A stretch of 6,184 nt of DNA, taken from NCBI GenBank assembly GCA_030538335.1, contig JAUNUE010000100.1, positions 1 to 6,184 of the forward strand, in the 5' to 3' direction. Below are positions 6,043-6,184 of the stretch, piece after piece. The number at the start of each line of letters is the position of its first letter. Position 1 is the first letter of the stretch. A program made the position numbers and the translations under genes. The notes below the pieces were generated by a model, which saw only the letters and a list, made by a program, of their open reading frames with translations, made no database searches and was not told where the DNA came from. The DNA is from Allobrachymonas sp. (GTDB lineage Bacteria; Pseudomonadota; Gammaproteobacteria; Burkholderiales; Burkholderiaceae_C).

Positions 6043-6184
6043 TTATGACGCAGGCCGCATGGTGGTTCGGCCGCGTGGTGCAGTCAGCCAGCTCGCCACC
6101 ACCAGCACCCCTACGCCCGCCAACACACCAAACACCCCCGACGACACCGGCTGGATGCCCCACCACAGGGGCCACTGCTGCAAG
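6043..6184 (-). CDS. C-terminal end of a probable sodium:solute symporter (partial, cut by right edge)
   Basis: The minus-strand frame enters at 6183 and ends at TAA (6045-6043), giving the last 46 residues of a protein. It reads WPLWWGIQPVSSGVFGVLAG, then a hydrophobic stretch ending VASWLT, then a basic tail (RGRTTMRPAS). The pattern W-GI-P-S-GVFG followed by a final membrane helix is typical of the C-terminus of sodium:solute symporters of the acetate permease (ActP) or VC_2705 type, which take up small carboxylates with sodium. This is recalled family resemblance on a short fragment, so the substrate is unknown. Another frame in the same stretch (5984-6175) encodes a Gly/Val-rich product without family features and was discarded. 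Confidence 0.6.
   Translation of the reverse strand, partial: LQQWPLWWGIQPVSSGVFGVLAGVGVLVVASWLTAPRGRTTMRPAS

Noticed and set aside
6042..6070. Candidate dedA promoter with CATAAT as -10
   Set aside because: No acceptable -35 box lies 16-18 bases upstream and the -10 overlaps the symporter stop codon, so I did not annotate it.

Overview
The window looks like an ordinary chromosomal segment of a betaproteobacterium, most likely Burkholderiales and close to Comamonadaceae (Acidovorax or Comamonas type). This is an inference from the high G+C coding bias, the style of the proteins and remembered similarity; no search was run. Nearly every base is coding and no gap exceeds about 125 bases. I see no rRNA, tRNA, CRISPR array, insertion sequence, integrase, phage gene or attachment site.

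From left to right there are seven genes. (1) 1-1047, minus: the first 349 codons of leucyl-tRNA synthetase (leuS), cut by the left edge inside its editing domain. (2) 1105-1722, minus: a LysE/ArgO-family amino-acid exporter. (3) 1722-3908, minus: a periplasmic soluble lytic transglycosylase of the Slt70 type. (4) 4021-4614, plus: 5-formyltetrahydrofolate cyclo-ligase. (5) 4696-5226, minus: a glycine-zipper outer-membrane lipoprotein resembling SlyB. (6) 5352-6005, minus: a DedA-family membrane protein. (7) 6043-6184, minus: the last 46 residues of what looks like a sodium:solute symporter, cut by the right edge.

Transcription falls into three blocks. The transglycosylase, exporter and leuS run leftward with a one-base overlap and then a 57-base gap, so they may be one transcript. 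The cyclo-ligase is divergent from the transglycosylase across a 112-base shared control region (3909-4020). The symporter, dedA and lipoprotein genes also run leftward and end at a strong intrinsic terminator (4644-4672), which lies between the convergent cyclo-ligase and lipoprotein genes.

The genes do not form one recognisable pathway. Three concern the cell envelope (transglycosylase, DedA, lipoprotein), two are transport genes, and two are housekeeping (leuS, folate salvage). I found no convincing undescribed system. The points worth a second look are modest: a LeuRS zinc module whose expected cysteines are replaced, a possible leaderless transglycosylase mRNA, a paired GTG/ATG start at the transglycosylase-exporter junction, a 14-bp direct repeat upstream of the lipoprotein gene, and small palindromes in the divergent control region.
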